A stretch of DNA of 34,713 nucleotides. Origin: an uncultured bacterium. Lineage in GTDB: Bacteria > Patescibacteriota > Minisyncoccia > Moranbacterales > UBA2206. The stretch is taken from the NCBI GenBank assembly GCA_903842445.1, contig CAIMLT010000097.1, positions 1 to 34,713 on the forward strand, in the 5' to 3' direction. Positions within the stretch are counted from its first letter, which is position 1; each line of letters opens with the position of its first letter. Shown piece by piece: positions 8,494 through 16,577 of this stretch. The translations under genes and the position numbers were made by a program. A model generated the notes under the pieces. That model saw only the letters and a program-made list of their open reading frames with translations. It did not search any database and was not told the origin of the DNA.

Positions 8494-8581
8494 TGGCGGA
8501 AGAGGGGGGATTCGAACCCCCGGTACCTTGCGGCACACACGCTTTCCAAGCGTGCCGTTTAAGCCACTCACGCACCCTTCC
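8494..8581 (-). tRNA. tRNA-Ser (anticodon GGA), 3' CCA encoded
   Basis: Minus strand GGAAGGGTGCGTGAGTGGCTTAAACGGCACGCTTGGAAAGCGTG...GGGGGTTCGAATCCCCCCTCTTCC-G-CCA; loop TTGGAAA, long variable arm. Confidence 0.95.
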
Positions 8582-9608
8582 TTGATTTTATTTTCAAATA
8601 TTCATCCAATCTTTTGCTTTGATGCGCATTACTGAAACCTATTTCTTTCCTATACCGCAACACCTCCGATTCTCTGTAGAGAAAAATATTGTCCTTGCTC
8701 CAGCTTCTTTTGGGGTGAAATTCCATATCAGCAAGTGTTTTTTCCACAAAATTCAATAGTGACTTGGATTTATTCGTAAAACATAGCCCGACATTGAAAG
8801 ATTTCCATCTACCATTGCTGTGCTGATGATAGTAAATTCCTCCATCAGTGTCAACCAATCCCCTCAAACAACTTTTAGAATAATTAATATCTTTTTTAAT
8901 CCAATCTGGAACATCAACCTGATTTTTAACCTTACTTCCTTTTTTTATTTTATTTTTTTCTAAAAATTCAACCAGCCTCACTGATGACACAACCAATCTT
9001 ATAACATTCTTACTCACAGGCGAGGATAACGCGTAAATTACTGGCTTAATTCCGAAAAGACTTTTAATCAATTTTTTAACTTTTTTACAATAGTCTTGAC
9101 CGTTTTTTCTATTAAAAGAAATTGTAATTTGAAAAGCGTTATTAACTCCTCCATCTCCTAGAAATATACCCATGAACTCAGCCAGATCTTGAGATTTTCG
9201 AGGAACCAAAATAACTTTTCGTAAATTACAATTTGAATATAGTTCCGGAAATGATCTGCGCTTTTTTTGAGAACTCTTCCCTCCTTTCTTTCTTCCCTCT
9301 GGTGTTCCTGGACCTCCGTATTTTTGAGCAAGTGCGAGTCCACCTTTCTTCGCAGCCTTTTTAATATTCCAATAATCAGAAAGAGCTTGATAGGGATAAT
9401 TCTTAGGATCTATTTTTTTATTAGAAATTTTCAGTAGTTTTTCAAAGGCTATTCCTGACATTGTGTATTTTTCTCTTTTCCAGTCTGCCAATGTCCTCAA
9501 GCTAACGCTTAAATTATCAGCCATTTCTAGCCAACTAACAAAACAAGTATCGTAAACATCGAATAGAAATTTTTTTTGCGTTCCTTTTTTGAATTTTATT
9601 CTAGACAT
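8568..9608 (-). CDS. LAGLIDADG-type homing endonuclease with N-terminal HTH-like region
   Basis: Two degenerate LAGLIDADG motifs: LAEFMGIFLGDGGV and CLRGLVDTDGGIY. Start at MSRIKFK (9608), just after the promoter at 9618-9645. Stop codon TGA (8568-8570) lies inside tRNA-Ser. Confidence 0.85.
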   Translation of the reverse strand: MSRIKFKKGTQKKFLFDVYDTCFVSWLEMADNLSVSLRTLADWKREKYTMSGIAFEKLLKISNKKIDPKNYPYQALSDYWNIKKAAKKGGLALAQKYGGPGTPEGRKKGGKSSQKKRRSFPELYSNCNLRKVILVPRKSQDLAEFMGIFLGDGGVNNAFQITISFNRKNGQDYCKKVKKLIKSLFGIKPVIYALSSPVSKNVIRLVVSSVRLVEFLEKNKIKKGSKVKNQVDVPDWIKKDINYSKSCLRGLVDTDGGIYYHQHSNGRWKSFNVGLCFTNKSKSLLNFVEKTLADMEFHPKRSWSKDNIFLYRESEVLRYRKEIGFSNAHQSKRLDEYLKIKSRKGA

Positions 9609-9617
9609 CTTGTAGTA

Positions 9618-9645
9618 ATTATACCACAAAATTTTACCTATGCAA
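9618..9645 (-). promoter_or_regulatory. Promoter for the homing endonuclease gene
   Basis: Minus strand TTGCAT-16 nt-TATAAT, 9 nt before ATG. Confidence 0.6.
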
Positions 9646-9670
9646 CTATGCTACGCCTCCTAAAAAATAT

Positions 9671-11134
9671 TTACGTAATCTCCCGAATTCCAACCAAGCG
9701 CATTTTTTCTCCACCGGGAATTCTTCCCAAAACCACCACCACCTTATCTCCCGCTTCGATCTTTTTTTCACTTTTCAGCTTGTTCACCATATTTTCAATT
9801 AAACTTTCTTTATCCACGTTTTCGAGAAGATAACTTTCCACTCCCCAAACAAGTGAGAGCTGCATATAGACCTTTTCGCTAATTGTGGCAACATAATTCT
9901 TTTGCATTGGACGAAAATGAGAAATTAGACGCGCTGTGAGACCAGAAACTGTAATGGCCACTATTGCCTTCGCCTTGGAATTTTTAGCTAAGTTATACGC
10001 ACTTTCGATGATGGCGACATAATCCTGATCTTTGTCGTCACTCGGCGTGGCACATTGCAAATCATCAAAACGAGAATCTTCCGTATCAGAAATAATCTGA
10101 CTCATTGTGGCAACCGCCTTTTGCGGAAACTTTCCGTTGGCCGATTCTCCAGACAGCATCACCGCATCAGTATGATCAATGACGGCATTGGATACATCGG
10201 AAACTTCAGCGCGCGTCGGGATCGGATTTTGGATCATCGATTCCAACATTTGCGTTGCCACAATGACAGGTCGCACAGCCTTGATACATTTGGCGATAAT
10301 TTCTTTTTGATAGATCACCACTTTAGTTTCATCCATTTCAATGCCCAGATCTCCGCGTGCCACCATAATCACATCCGTTGCGGAAATTATTTCTTCAATA
10401 TTTTTAATCGCTTCTTTCCTTTCAATCTTTGCAACAATTTGCGGAAGATTATCCTCACGTCCTAAAATTTTCCGCATCTTCTGCCGCGTCTCTTCGATTT
10501 CCTTGCCATTCGACACAAAAGACAGGGCAACAAAATCCACCTCCCGACTCATTGCATAAGCCAAATCCTCTTCATCTTTTTTGGTAACTGCACCAATTTT
10601 CAGTTTTGAATCTGGGACATTCACCCCTTTATGATTTTTAATCACTCCACCATTTATCACTTCAGCTACAAGTGATTTTCCATCTTTTTCGACAACCTTA
10701 AGGCGCTTTAATCCATCCTCAATCAATATACTCTCACCAATATTTATATCATTCACTATTTCCGGCCAGTCAAGTAATATTTTTTTATTAGAAATTTGAT
10801 CATTAGAAATTGTTTGAAAACTAGAAATTGAAAATTGAAAATTAGCATCCACCGACACATCTGAAACCCAAATATATTCTCCGTTTTTAATTTCCACTTC
10901 TTCGCTAACCACCGTTCTTATTCGAGGTCCTTGAAGATCCGCCATAATCGCGATCGGCACACTCAATTCTTTGGAAAGTTCGCGCGCCATTGTGATTACC
11001 TTACCGTTTGATTCATGCGTTCCGTGAGAAAAGTTAATCCGACAAACATTAAGTCCGGATTGAATTAATTCGCGCAAGACTTCCTTTGAGTCTGACGCTG
11101 GACCGATAGTCGCCACAATTTTAGTTTTTTTCAT
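9671..11134 (-). CDS. pyk: Pyruvate kinase
   Basis: KTKIVATIGPAS, NFSHGTHE, ADLQGPRIRT, MVARGDLGIEM, VATQMLESMI..PTRAEVSDVSNAVIDHTDAVMLSGESA. Confidence 0.97.
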   Translation of the reverse strand: MKKTKIVATIGPASDSKEVLRELIQSGLNVCRINFSHGTHESNGKVITMARELSKELSVPIAIMADLQGPRIRTVVSEEVEIKNGEYIWVSDVSVDANFQFSISSFQTISNDQISNKKILLDWPEIVNDINIGESILIEDGLKRLKVVEKDGKSLVAEVINGGVIKNHKGVNVPDSKLKIGAVTKKDEEDLAYAMSREVDFVALSFVSNGKEIEETRQKMRKILGREDNLPQIVAKIERKEAIKNIEEIISATDVIMVARGDLGIEMDETKVVIYQKEIIAKCIKAVRPVIVATQMLESMIQNPIPTRAEVSDVSNAVIDHTDAVMLSGESANGKFPQKAVATMSQIISDTEDSRFDDLQCATPSDDKDQDYVAIIESAYNLAKNSKAKAIVAITVSGLTARLISHFRPMQKNYVATISEKVYMQLSLVWGVESYLLENVDKESLIENMVNKLKSEKKIEAGDKVVVVLGRIPGGEKMRLVGIREIT

Positions 11135-11193
11135 AAAATTGAAAATTTAGCTTTTAATTACAACCTATATATACTCCCATAATGTAACAAAAT

Positions 11194-11216
11194 AAGCAAC
11201 CCATAAAGGGCTGCTT
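11194..11216 (-). terminator. Intrinsic terminator downstream of 11243-11749
   Basis: aagcaaccc ataaa gggctgctt (one mismatch) followed on the minus strand by ATTTTGTT. Confidence 0.6.
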
Positions 11217-11242
11217 GTGGATAAGCTATAACATGAAAGTAG

Positions 11243-11749
11243 TTAGTTTTTGTATAGCTCTTTGACTTGAAATAGGATATACCAACCGATAATAGCACCA
11301 ATTATTCCACCAATAATTCCGTGAACAGAAAGGATGCTTCCGATAAGACCGACAATACTAGCATAAAAAACTAAACGCCAAGCACCCTTTGTTCTTTTGA
11401 ATAGTCCGGACACTGCCATTAATTCCATCACAAGAGCGAAGATAGTAACGACCAACGAAATGATTGATCCAAATCCCCAACTAAAACCATATCCTCCCGT
11501 CATTCCCATCATTGCAAATGGCGCAAGAAGTACAGAAACACCCACCGCAGCAAAGATAATCGGTAATGCCATAATGACCAGAACGATAATTAAGTAAGGA
11601 GAGATTTTAACAATAAATTCCTTAACTTCTCTCGGCAAAGTGAATGGCGCTTTCTTAATCATATATTCATCAAGCAACTTTTCCAATGACTTCAATCCAC
11701 CGTAAAGACCTGAATCGTCATTCTCGTGTTTAATATTTTTCTTGTCCAT
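11243..11749 (-). CDS. Conserved-looking integral membrane protein, unknown function
   Basis: Four hydrophobic segments; no family recognised with confidence. Confidence 0.6.
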   Translation of the reverse strand: MDKKNIKHENDDSGLYGGLKSLEKLLDEYMIKKAPFTLPREVKEFIVKISPYLIIVLVIMALPIIFAAVGVSVLLAPFAMMGMTGGYGFSWGFGSIISLVVTIFALVMELMAVSGLFKRTKGAWRLVFYASIVGLIGSILSVHGIIGGIIGAIIGWYILFQVKELYKN

Positions 11750-11817
11750 ATTTTTTATTATTATCTACTTATGAATTACTTGCCAATATTCTAACACAAC
11801 CCTATATATCCGCAAGC

Positions 11818-12216
11818 TTAGGCGACGCCAGAAAGTTCCCGCAAAATTTCCTCCGGAATTGGATTTTTTTTCGGACTCACTCCAGGATATCGCCACGCAC
11901 TAATTATTTTGTATTTAGTGTTTGGTATCTGGCATTTAGTATTTAAATTTTTTATTACATGTTTCATGCCACATGCTTTATGCCTTTGGTACATCACCCA
12001 AACCTCCTGCTTCCAAACTTCTTTGCCACTGATAGTTTTTGGTAAAACCGGCTTCATCACGGCAATCGTTTTTTCCACAATTCCCTCCTCTTTTCTTTTC
12101 GGACTATTTATGACACTCAGAATTTTTTGCTCGCTCAATCCATAGAACCGCATCTTGAATTTTGCGTGTTCCGTCCAATAGTAGCGGCTGGTGTTTTTCG
12201 GAAGCTTTGTCTGCAT
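11818..12216 (-). CDS. DUF4258-like protein (RelE/BrnT-like fold suspected)
   Basis: YYWTEHAKFKMRFYGLSEQKILSVINSPKRKEEGI...EVWVMYQ...KIISAWRYPGVSPK pattern; interrupted by a repeat-derived insert. Confidence 0.6.
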   Translation of the reverse strand: MQTKLPKNTSRYYWTEHAKFKMRFYGLSEQKILSVINSPKRKEEGIVEKTIAVMKPVLPKTISGKEVWKQEVWVMYQRHKACGMKHVIKNLNTKCQIPNTKYKIISAWRYPGVSPKKNPIPEEILRELSGVA

Positions 12217-12242
12217 TTTTCTGGTATTATACTGCGATTGAG

Positions 12243-12392
12243 TTAGACTTCATTTTTCCATCCGCTCTCAAAAATTGCCCGAAAACCGGCATGGATTTTC
12301 TTGCTTTCGATGATGATGCCCAGATCTTCCGCATAAGAAATGATTCCGATTTTTGCCTTGCCATATATCTTTATTTCTTCGAATTCAGCTTT
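12243..12392 (-). pseudogene. C-terminal fragment of a TrmB-like transcriptional regulator (tentative)
   Basis: Minus-strand frame GKAEFEEIKIYGKAKIGIISYAEDLGIIIESKKIHAGFRAIFESGWKNEV*, different from the neighbouring ORF frame; resembles TrmB-family regulator C-termini (IYGxKVxxISYxExxGxIIExxxI...IFExxW). Confidence 0.45.
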
Positions 12393-12802
12393 TCCGCTTC
12401 CATTTCCCGCTCCTCGACATACTTTTCTGTTTTTTTATAAACAGTTTCAGCATCTTCTCCAGCTTTGGCTAATGTTTTCGCAAATTCAAAAACCTCTTTA
12501 ACTTCTTTCAGCGTTTTGCCGACATCCCAAACGCAATTATTGCCGATCTGCAAACAATGTTGACCAACGTTACGTCTTTCCATTGTGATGCACATGTCAA
12601 TTCCATTGAATATTCCACGGCACTGCGCGCCAATATTGACTCTTTGCATATCAGCCATTTGTGCATCAGTTAGTTTAAGTCTCCCATCTTCTCCCATGAC
12701 TGCTCCGCCCTTCATTAATCGATCGTCAGACTTTTTTCTTCTTTCCTCAAAGTCTTTTATTTGCTCAGCTGTCAATGGTCTTGGCAGTTCATTGATTTCC
12801 AT
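12371..12802 (-). CDS. Hypothetical protein
   Basis: 143-aa ORF, MEINELPRPLTAEQIKDFEERRKKSDD...; no recognised family. Confidence 0.5.
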   Translation of the reverse strand: MEINELPRPLTAEQIKDFEERRKKSDDRLMKGGAVMGEDGRLKLTDAQMADMQRVNIGAQCRGIFNGIDMCITMERRNVGQHCLQIGNNCVWDVGKTLKEVKEVFEFAKTLAKAGEDAETVYKKTEKYVEEREMEAEKLNSKK

Positions 12803-12826
12803 ATTTTTTGTTAAATTATTTGTTAA

Positions 12827-12982
12827 TTAGATTTTCCATAAGAATACCCTAACATAAACCTCTCCAAACAACTCCTCCCTATCTTTCGTGCAAATCGTCA
12901 CAAAATACAGTCCATTCTGGCTGTAATCGTAATTTTCTAGTCTGGCAGATTTGATTGAATACTTGTTTTGATATTTCTGCAT
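12827..12982 (-). pseudogene. N-terminal fragment of a REP-associated tyrosine transposase (RAYT, IS200/Y1-like)
   Basis: My translation: MQKYQNKYSIKSARLENYDYSQNGLYFVTICTKDREELFGEVYVRVFLWKI*; (L)xxYDYSQNGxYFVTICTKDRxxLFGE is the N-terminal signature of the family; the HUH and Tyr catalytic parts are missing. Confidence 0.8.
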
Positions 12983-13004
12983 TTTTTAGACTCCCATGAG
13001 AAAC

Positions 13005-13898
13005 TCAAATATTCATACCTCTTAAAGCTCTTACCCTTTCTTCAATCGGCGGATGCGTCATAAATAATTTAGAAACTTTTGCGCCCTTGAATGGATTGGC
13101 GATAAAAAGATGCGCCGTTGCTCGGTTGGCAGCCTCCAGCGGTTCAGTGTCGCCTGAAATCTTTTCAAGTGCACTCGCTAACCCTTCCGGATAACGCGTG
13201 AGCAAAGCAGCATCGGCATCAGCCAGAAACTCCCTCTTCCTTGAAATTGCCAGCTGCATCAAAACGCCAGCAATCGGAGCAAGAATCGAAAGCACGACTG
13301 CCAGAATTATCATAATTAGGCGCAATTGTCCGCCACCTTCATTGTCGCCTCCTCGGCGACCAAAAAAGGCCCAGTGGCGAAAAAAATCGGCCAAAAGTGT
13401 CACAAACCCAACGAGAATTACAATAACCGTAGAAAGCAAGATGTCTCGATTACCAATGTGCGAGAGCTCGTGAGCAATCACGCCTTCTAGCTCAGTTTTT
13501 TCCAAACGATTGATAATTCCGGTTGTGAGGCAAATCACTCCGTGCGCAGGATCTCTCCCTGTGGCAAAAGCGTTTATTGCAGAGTCCTCAATGACATAAA
13601 TTTTTGGCACAGGAAGCCCCGCTGTGATGCAAAGATTTTCCACTAGATGATAAATTTCTTTATTTTTATCATGATCGATCTCTTTGGCCGAACTCATTGC
13701 CAGTACAATTTTATCACTCCACCAATAAGACCCAAAACTCATCACAACTGAGAAAACAACCGCAACATAAAGAATTGTGTTGTTTCCCATTGCTCCAGCA
13801 AAAATATAGCCGACGCAAATCACAAAAATCAAAAATCCAGTAACATAAAGCCAGGTTAGCCGCGTATTTTTATCCGCTTGATTGTATAATGTTAACAT
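13005..13898 (-). CDS. htpX: Zinc metalloprotease HtpX
   Basis: ATGRDPAHGVICLTTGII, HELSHIGNRD, REFLADADAALLTRYPEGLASALEKI. Confidence 0.95.
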   Translation of the reverse strand: MLTLYNQADKNTRLTWLYVTGFLIFVICVGYIFAGAMGNNTILYVAVVFSVVMSFGSYWWSDKIVLAMSSAKEIDHDKNKEIYHLVENLCITAGLPVPKIYVIEDSAINAFATGRDPAHGVICLTTGIINRLEKTELEGVIAHELSHIGNRDILLSTVIVILVGFVTLLADFFRHWAFFGRRGGDNEGGGQLRLIMIILAVVLSILAPIAGVLMQLAISRKREFLADADAALLTRYPEGLASALEKISGDTEPLEAANRATAHLFIANPFKGAKVSKLFMTHPPIEERVRALRGMNI

Positions 13899-13951
13899 AT
13901 GCCTCAGAATAGATCGTTTATTTCATTTTGCTTACCAAGAACTGCTTGCAC

Positions 13952-14500
13952 TTAAAATTCCACCTTCACATTCCCTTTCTCACTATCCATTGCTTCAAAA
14001 AATTCCCGTTTGGTGAAGTTCAATATACCAGCCAAGAAATTAGTTGGAAAAACTTCAATTTTAGTGTTAAAGTCACGCACATTGCCATTATAGAACCGGC
14101 GTGATGCCATAATTTTATCTTCGGTGTCAGTCAGCTCTCTTTGTAGCTCCAAAAAATTTTGATTAGCTTTAAGATCCGGATAGTTTTCAGAAACCGCAAA
14201 CAGAGTTTTCAGCGTTCCACTCAGGACGTTTTCCGCCTCAGCTTTGTCCATCGCATTTCCTGCTCCCATTGCTCGCGTTCTCGCTTCGGTTACTTTCTCA
14301 AAAACCTCTTTCTCGTGCGCTGCATAGCCTTTCACTGTGCTGATTAAATTCGGAATCAAGTCATAACGTCTTTTGAGTTGAACATCAATATCGCTCCAGG
14401 CCTCATCCACTCTGTTTTTTAATTTAATCAATCCATTATACATTCCCACCAGCCCCAAGGCCAGCACCACCACGATGACTAAAATAATTATTCCAATCAT
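13952..14500 (-). CDS. lemA: LemA family protein
   Basis: YNGLIKLKNRVDEAWSDIDVQLKRRYDLIPNLISTVKGYAAHEKEVFEKVTEAR; adjacent to htpX. Confidence 0.95.
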   Translation of the reverse strand: MIGIIILVIVVVLALGLVGMYNGLIKLKNRVDEAWSDIDVQLKRRYDLIPNLISTVKGYAAHEKEVFEKVTEARTRAMGAGNAMDKAEAENVLSGTLKTLFAVSENYPDLKANQNFLELQRELTDTEDKIMASRRFYNGNVRDFNTKIEVFPTNFLAGILNFTKREFFEAMDSEKGNVKVEF

Positions 14501-14563
14501 ACTTTTATCTTTGTCTCATCCACCCGATCATTCGGATTTTAGAGAATTAAAAATTACCCTAAG

Positions 14564-14591
14564 ATTATAGCATTTTTAGAAAAAAATGCAA
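14564..14591 (-). promoter_or_regulatory. Promoter for lemA-htpX
   Basis: Minus strand TTGCAT-16 nt-TATAAT; faces a TATAAT box (14621-14626, plus) for the divergent gene. Confidence 0.55.
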
Positions 14592-14656
14592 AAAAAAATA
14601 AACTATGCTAAAATTAGAATTATAATGTCCATAAATAATAATGCAACTGAAATCTT

Positions 14657-15109
14657 ATGCCTAACATGCCCAGCTACTATGTAGCACTTCTGCCAATTAC
14701 AGTAGGATTCACAGTTTGGGTGATTAAATTTATTGTTTTCTACGTCAAACACAAATTCAATTGGAAATATGCTGTTGAACATGGCACTACCTATGGTCAT
14801 ATGCCATCCGCGCACACCGGCTTTGTGACTTCGCTCGTAACCTCTGTCGGCTATTATGCAGGAATAAATTCAGGCGCTTTTGCCGTAGCGCTGGCTTTGG
14901 CCATCATTGTGGTTGACGACGCCTTGCGTTTGCGCATTTATATGGGCGATCAAGGTCGCAGACTGAATTTTATCATTGAACAATTAAAAATCAGCAAAAA
15001 GGATTTCCCCCGTCTCAAAGAACGCGTCGGGCACAGGAAAAGCGAGGTAATTGTCGGAGCTATTTTAGGATTTCTACTGACCTATCTTTTGGCGAGTGTT
15101 TTGAAATAA
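14657..15109 (+). CDS. Divergent PAP2 / DUF212 family membrane protein (YuiD-like)
   Basis: TTYGHMPSAHTGFVTSLVTSVG, VVDDALRLRIYMGDQGRRLN, LKERVGHRKSEVIVGAILG. Confidence 0.9.
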   Translation: MPNMPSYYVALLPITVGFTVWVIKFIVFYVKHKFNWKYAVEHGTTYGHMPSAHTGFVTSLVTSVGYYAGINSGAFAVALALAIIVVDDALRLRIYMGDQGRRLNFIIEQLKISKKDFPRLKERVGHRKSEVIVGAILGFLLTYLLASVLK

Positions 15110-15120
15110 GTTTGTCCATT

Positions 15121-15155
15121 AAAAAATCCCTAAAACTTTTATTGCGGGATTTTTT
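15121..15155. terminator. Bidirectional intrinsic terminator between convergent genes
   Basis: Perfect 10-bp inverted repeat aaaaaatccc ... gggatttttt. Confidence 0.85.
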
Positions 15156-15166
15156 GTTTTCACAAT

Positions 15167-16507
15167 TCATCTTTTTTTTAATTCTTCCTCAATCACCACT
15201 CGATCATTCCAAGCGATTCTTTCTTTTCCAATGTCCATCGTTTCTTCCGCACCTTTTCCTGTCACTAAAATAACATCGCCTTTTTTGGATAATTTTAATG
15301 CCTGTGCTATCGCCTCTCGTCTATCCAAAATCCTCCAACAATTTTTATTTTCTATAAACTTTTTGTTTTTCGCCACGCCAGAAAAAACGGCATCAATAAT
15401 TTCTTGCGGATCTTCACCATAGGGATCTTCGTTGGTGACGATCACATAATCTGCATAATGTGAAACGATCTCGCCCATCATCGGACGCTTGCCTCGATCA
15501 CGTTCTCCACAGGAACCAAATACCCAGATTAGGCTTTTTGAAGGTGTCTTTTGCTCATAAATCAAGGAACCCAACTTCTCCATTGAATCCGGTGTCAGTG
15601 CATAATCAATGATGATTTTGAGGCCAAGTTTATTTTCCACCTCATCCATTCGACCTGAAACTTTTGTGATTTTCCCCAGCGCTTTTTTTATCTCTGCTAA
15701 TTTAATCTTTTCAGAATTTCCCACCGAAATTGCCGCCAATGCGTTTTCAACATTAAAAAGCCCGGGTAGATTTATTTTAAATTTAGTCTTATCAACTTCA
15801 AATTCCGAACCATCAATTCCCAGTTTTATATTTTCCGCTGTTATAATTTGCATTTTTTGTTTTTTACTTGCCTGCCGAAGCTTTAGCGTAGGCAGGTTTT
15901 TTGCTTCTTGCTTGCCTGCCGAAGCCTCGGCATAGGCAGGTTTTCTTGTTGTGTATCCATAAAAATTCTTCGCGGAGAAGTTTAGGAATTCTTCCGGTCG
16001 CTCCATATCCAGATTCACAATCGCTGTTTTAATATTTTTAAATAATTGCGACTTTACTCTGCGATATTCATCCATTGTTTTGTGATAATCCAAATGCTCT
16101 CGCGTTACATTGGTTATGACTGCTGTAGCATATTTTATGCCCCAGACGCGATACTGATCCAAGGAATGAGAGGATGTTTCAAGCACAAAATAATCACATT
16201 TCTCCTTGACCGCTGAAGCAATAAATTTTTGCGTTGCAAAGGCTGAAACAGTTGTGAACTTGGTTTTATTAACCCATTCTTCTTCGCCAATTTTAAAATT
16301 AATTGTCGAAATCATTGCCACCTTCCTCCCGGATTCTTCCAGGATTTTGGTGATCATTTGGCAGGTGGTCGTTTTGCCGTTGGTGCCTGTGATGCCGATT
16401 ACTTTGATTTTTCGTGAAGGAAAACCATAAAAAAAATTGGCGAGAATTGCCTTAATTAAGTGATAAATATTTTTTAAACTTTGGGTAAAGAAGGCTTTAA
16501 ATGACAT
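15167..16507 (-). CDS. murE: MurE-like Mur ligase (UDP-MurNAc-tripeptide synthetase family), short N-terminus
   Basis: GITGTNGKTTTCQMI, TSSHSLDQYR, ITNVTREHLDYHKTMDEYRRVKSQLF, VFGSCGERDRGKRPMMG, VTGKGAEETMDIG. Confidence 0.88.
   Translation of the reverse strand: MSFKAFFTQSLKNIYHLIKAILANFFYGFPSRKIKVIGITGTNGKTTTCQMITKILEESGRKVAMISTINFKIGEEEWVNKTKFTTVSAFATQKFIASAVKEKCDYFVLETSSHSLDQYRVWGIKYATAVITNVTREHLDYHKTMDEYRRVKSQLFKNIKTAIVNLDMERPEEFLNFSAKNFYGYTTRKPAYAEASAGKQEAKNLPTLKLRQASKKQKMQIITAENIKLGIDGSEFEVDKTKFKINLPGLFNVENALAAISVGNSEKIKLAEIKKALGKITKVSGRMDEVENKLGLKIIIDYALTPDSMEKLGSLIYEQKTPSKSLIWVFGSCGERDRGKRPMMGEIVSHYADYVIVTNEDPYGEDPQEIIDAVFSGVAKNKKFIENKNCWRILDRREAIAQALKLSKKGDVILVTGKGAEETMDIGKERIAWNDRVVIEEELKKR
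15867..15940. repeat. Two tandem copies of a 30-bp palindromic element inside murE
   Basis: cttgcctgccgaagctttagcgtaggcagg (15867-15896) and cttgcctgccgaagcctcggcataggcagg (15911-15940), start-to-start 44 bp. Confidence 0.9.
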
Positions 16508-16577
16508 GTATTAAATTTAGAATTACTTATACTTTAATATTACCAGTCAATAGTCAATTTACGCAAGAAGTTTTTAT

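Noticed and set aside
12162-12440. Plus-strand 92-aa ORF
   Set aside because: Antisense to the TrmB-like fragment and to the end of 12371-12802; the minus-strand frame gives the more plausible protein.
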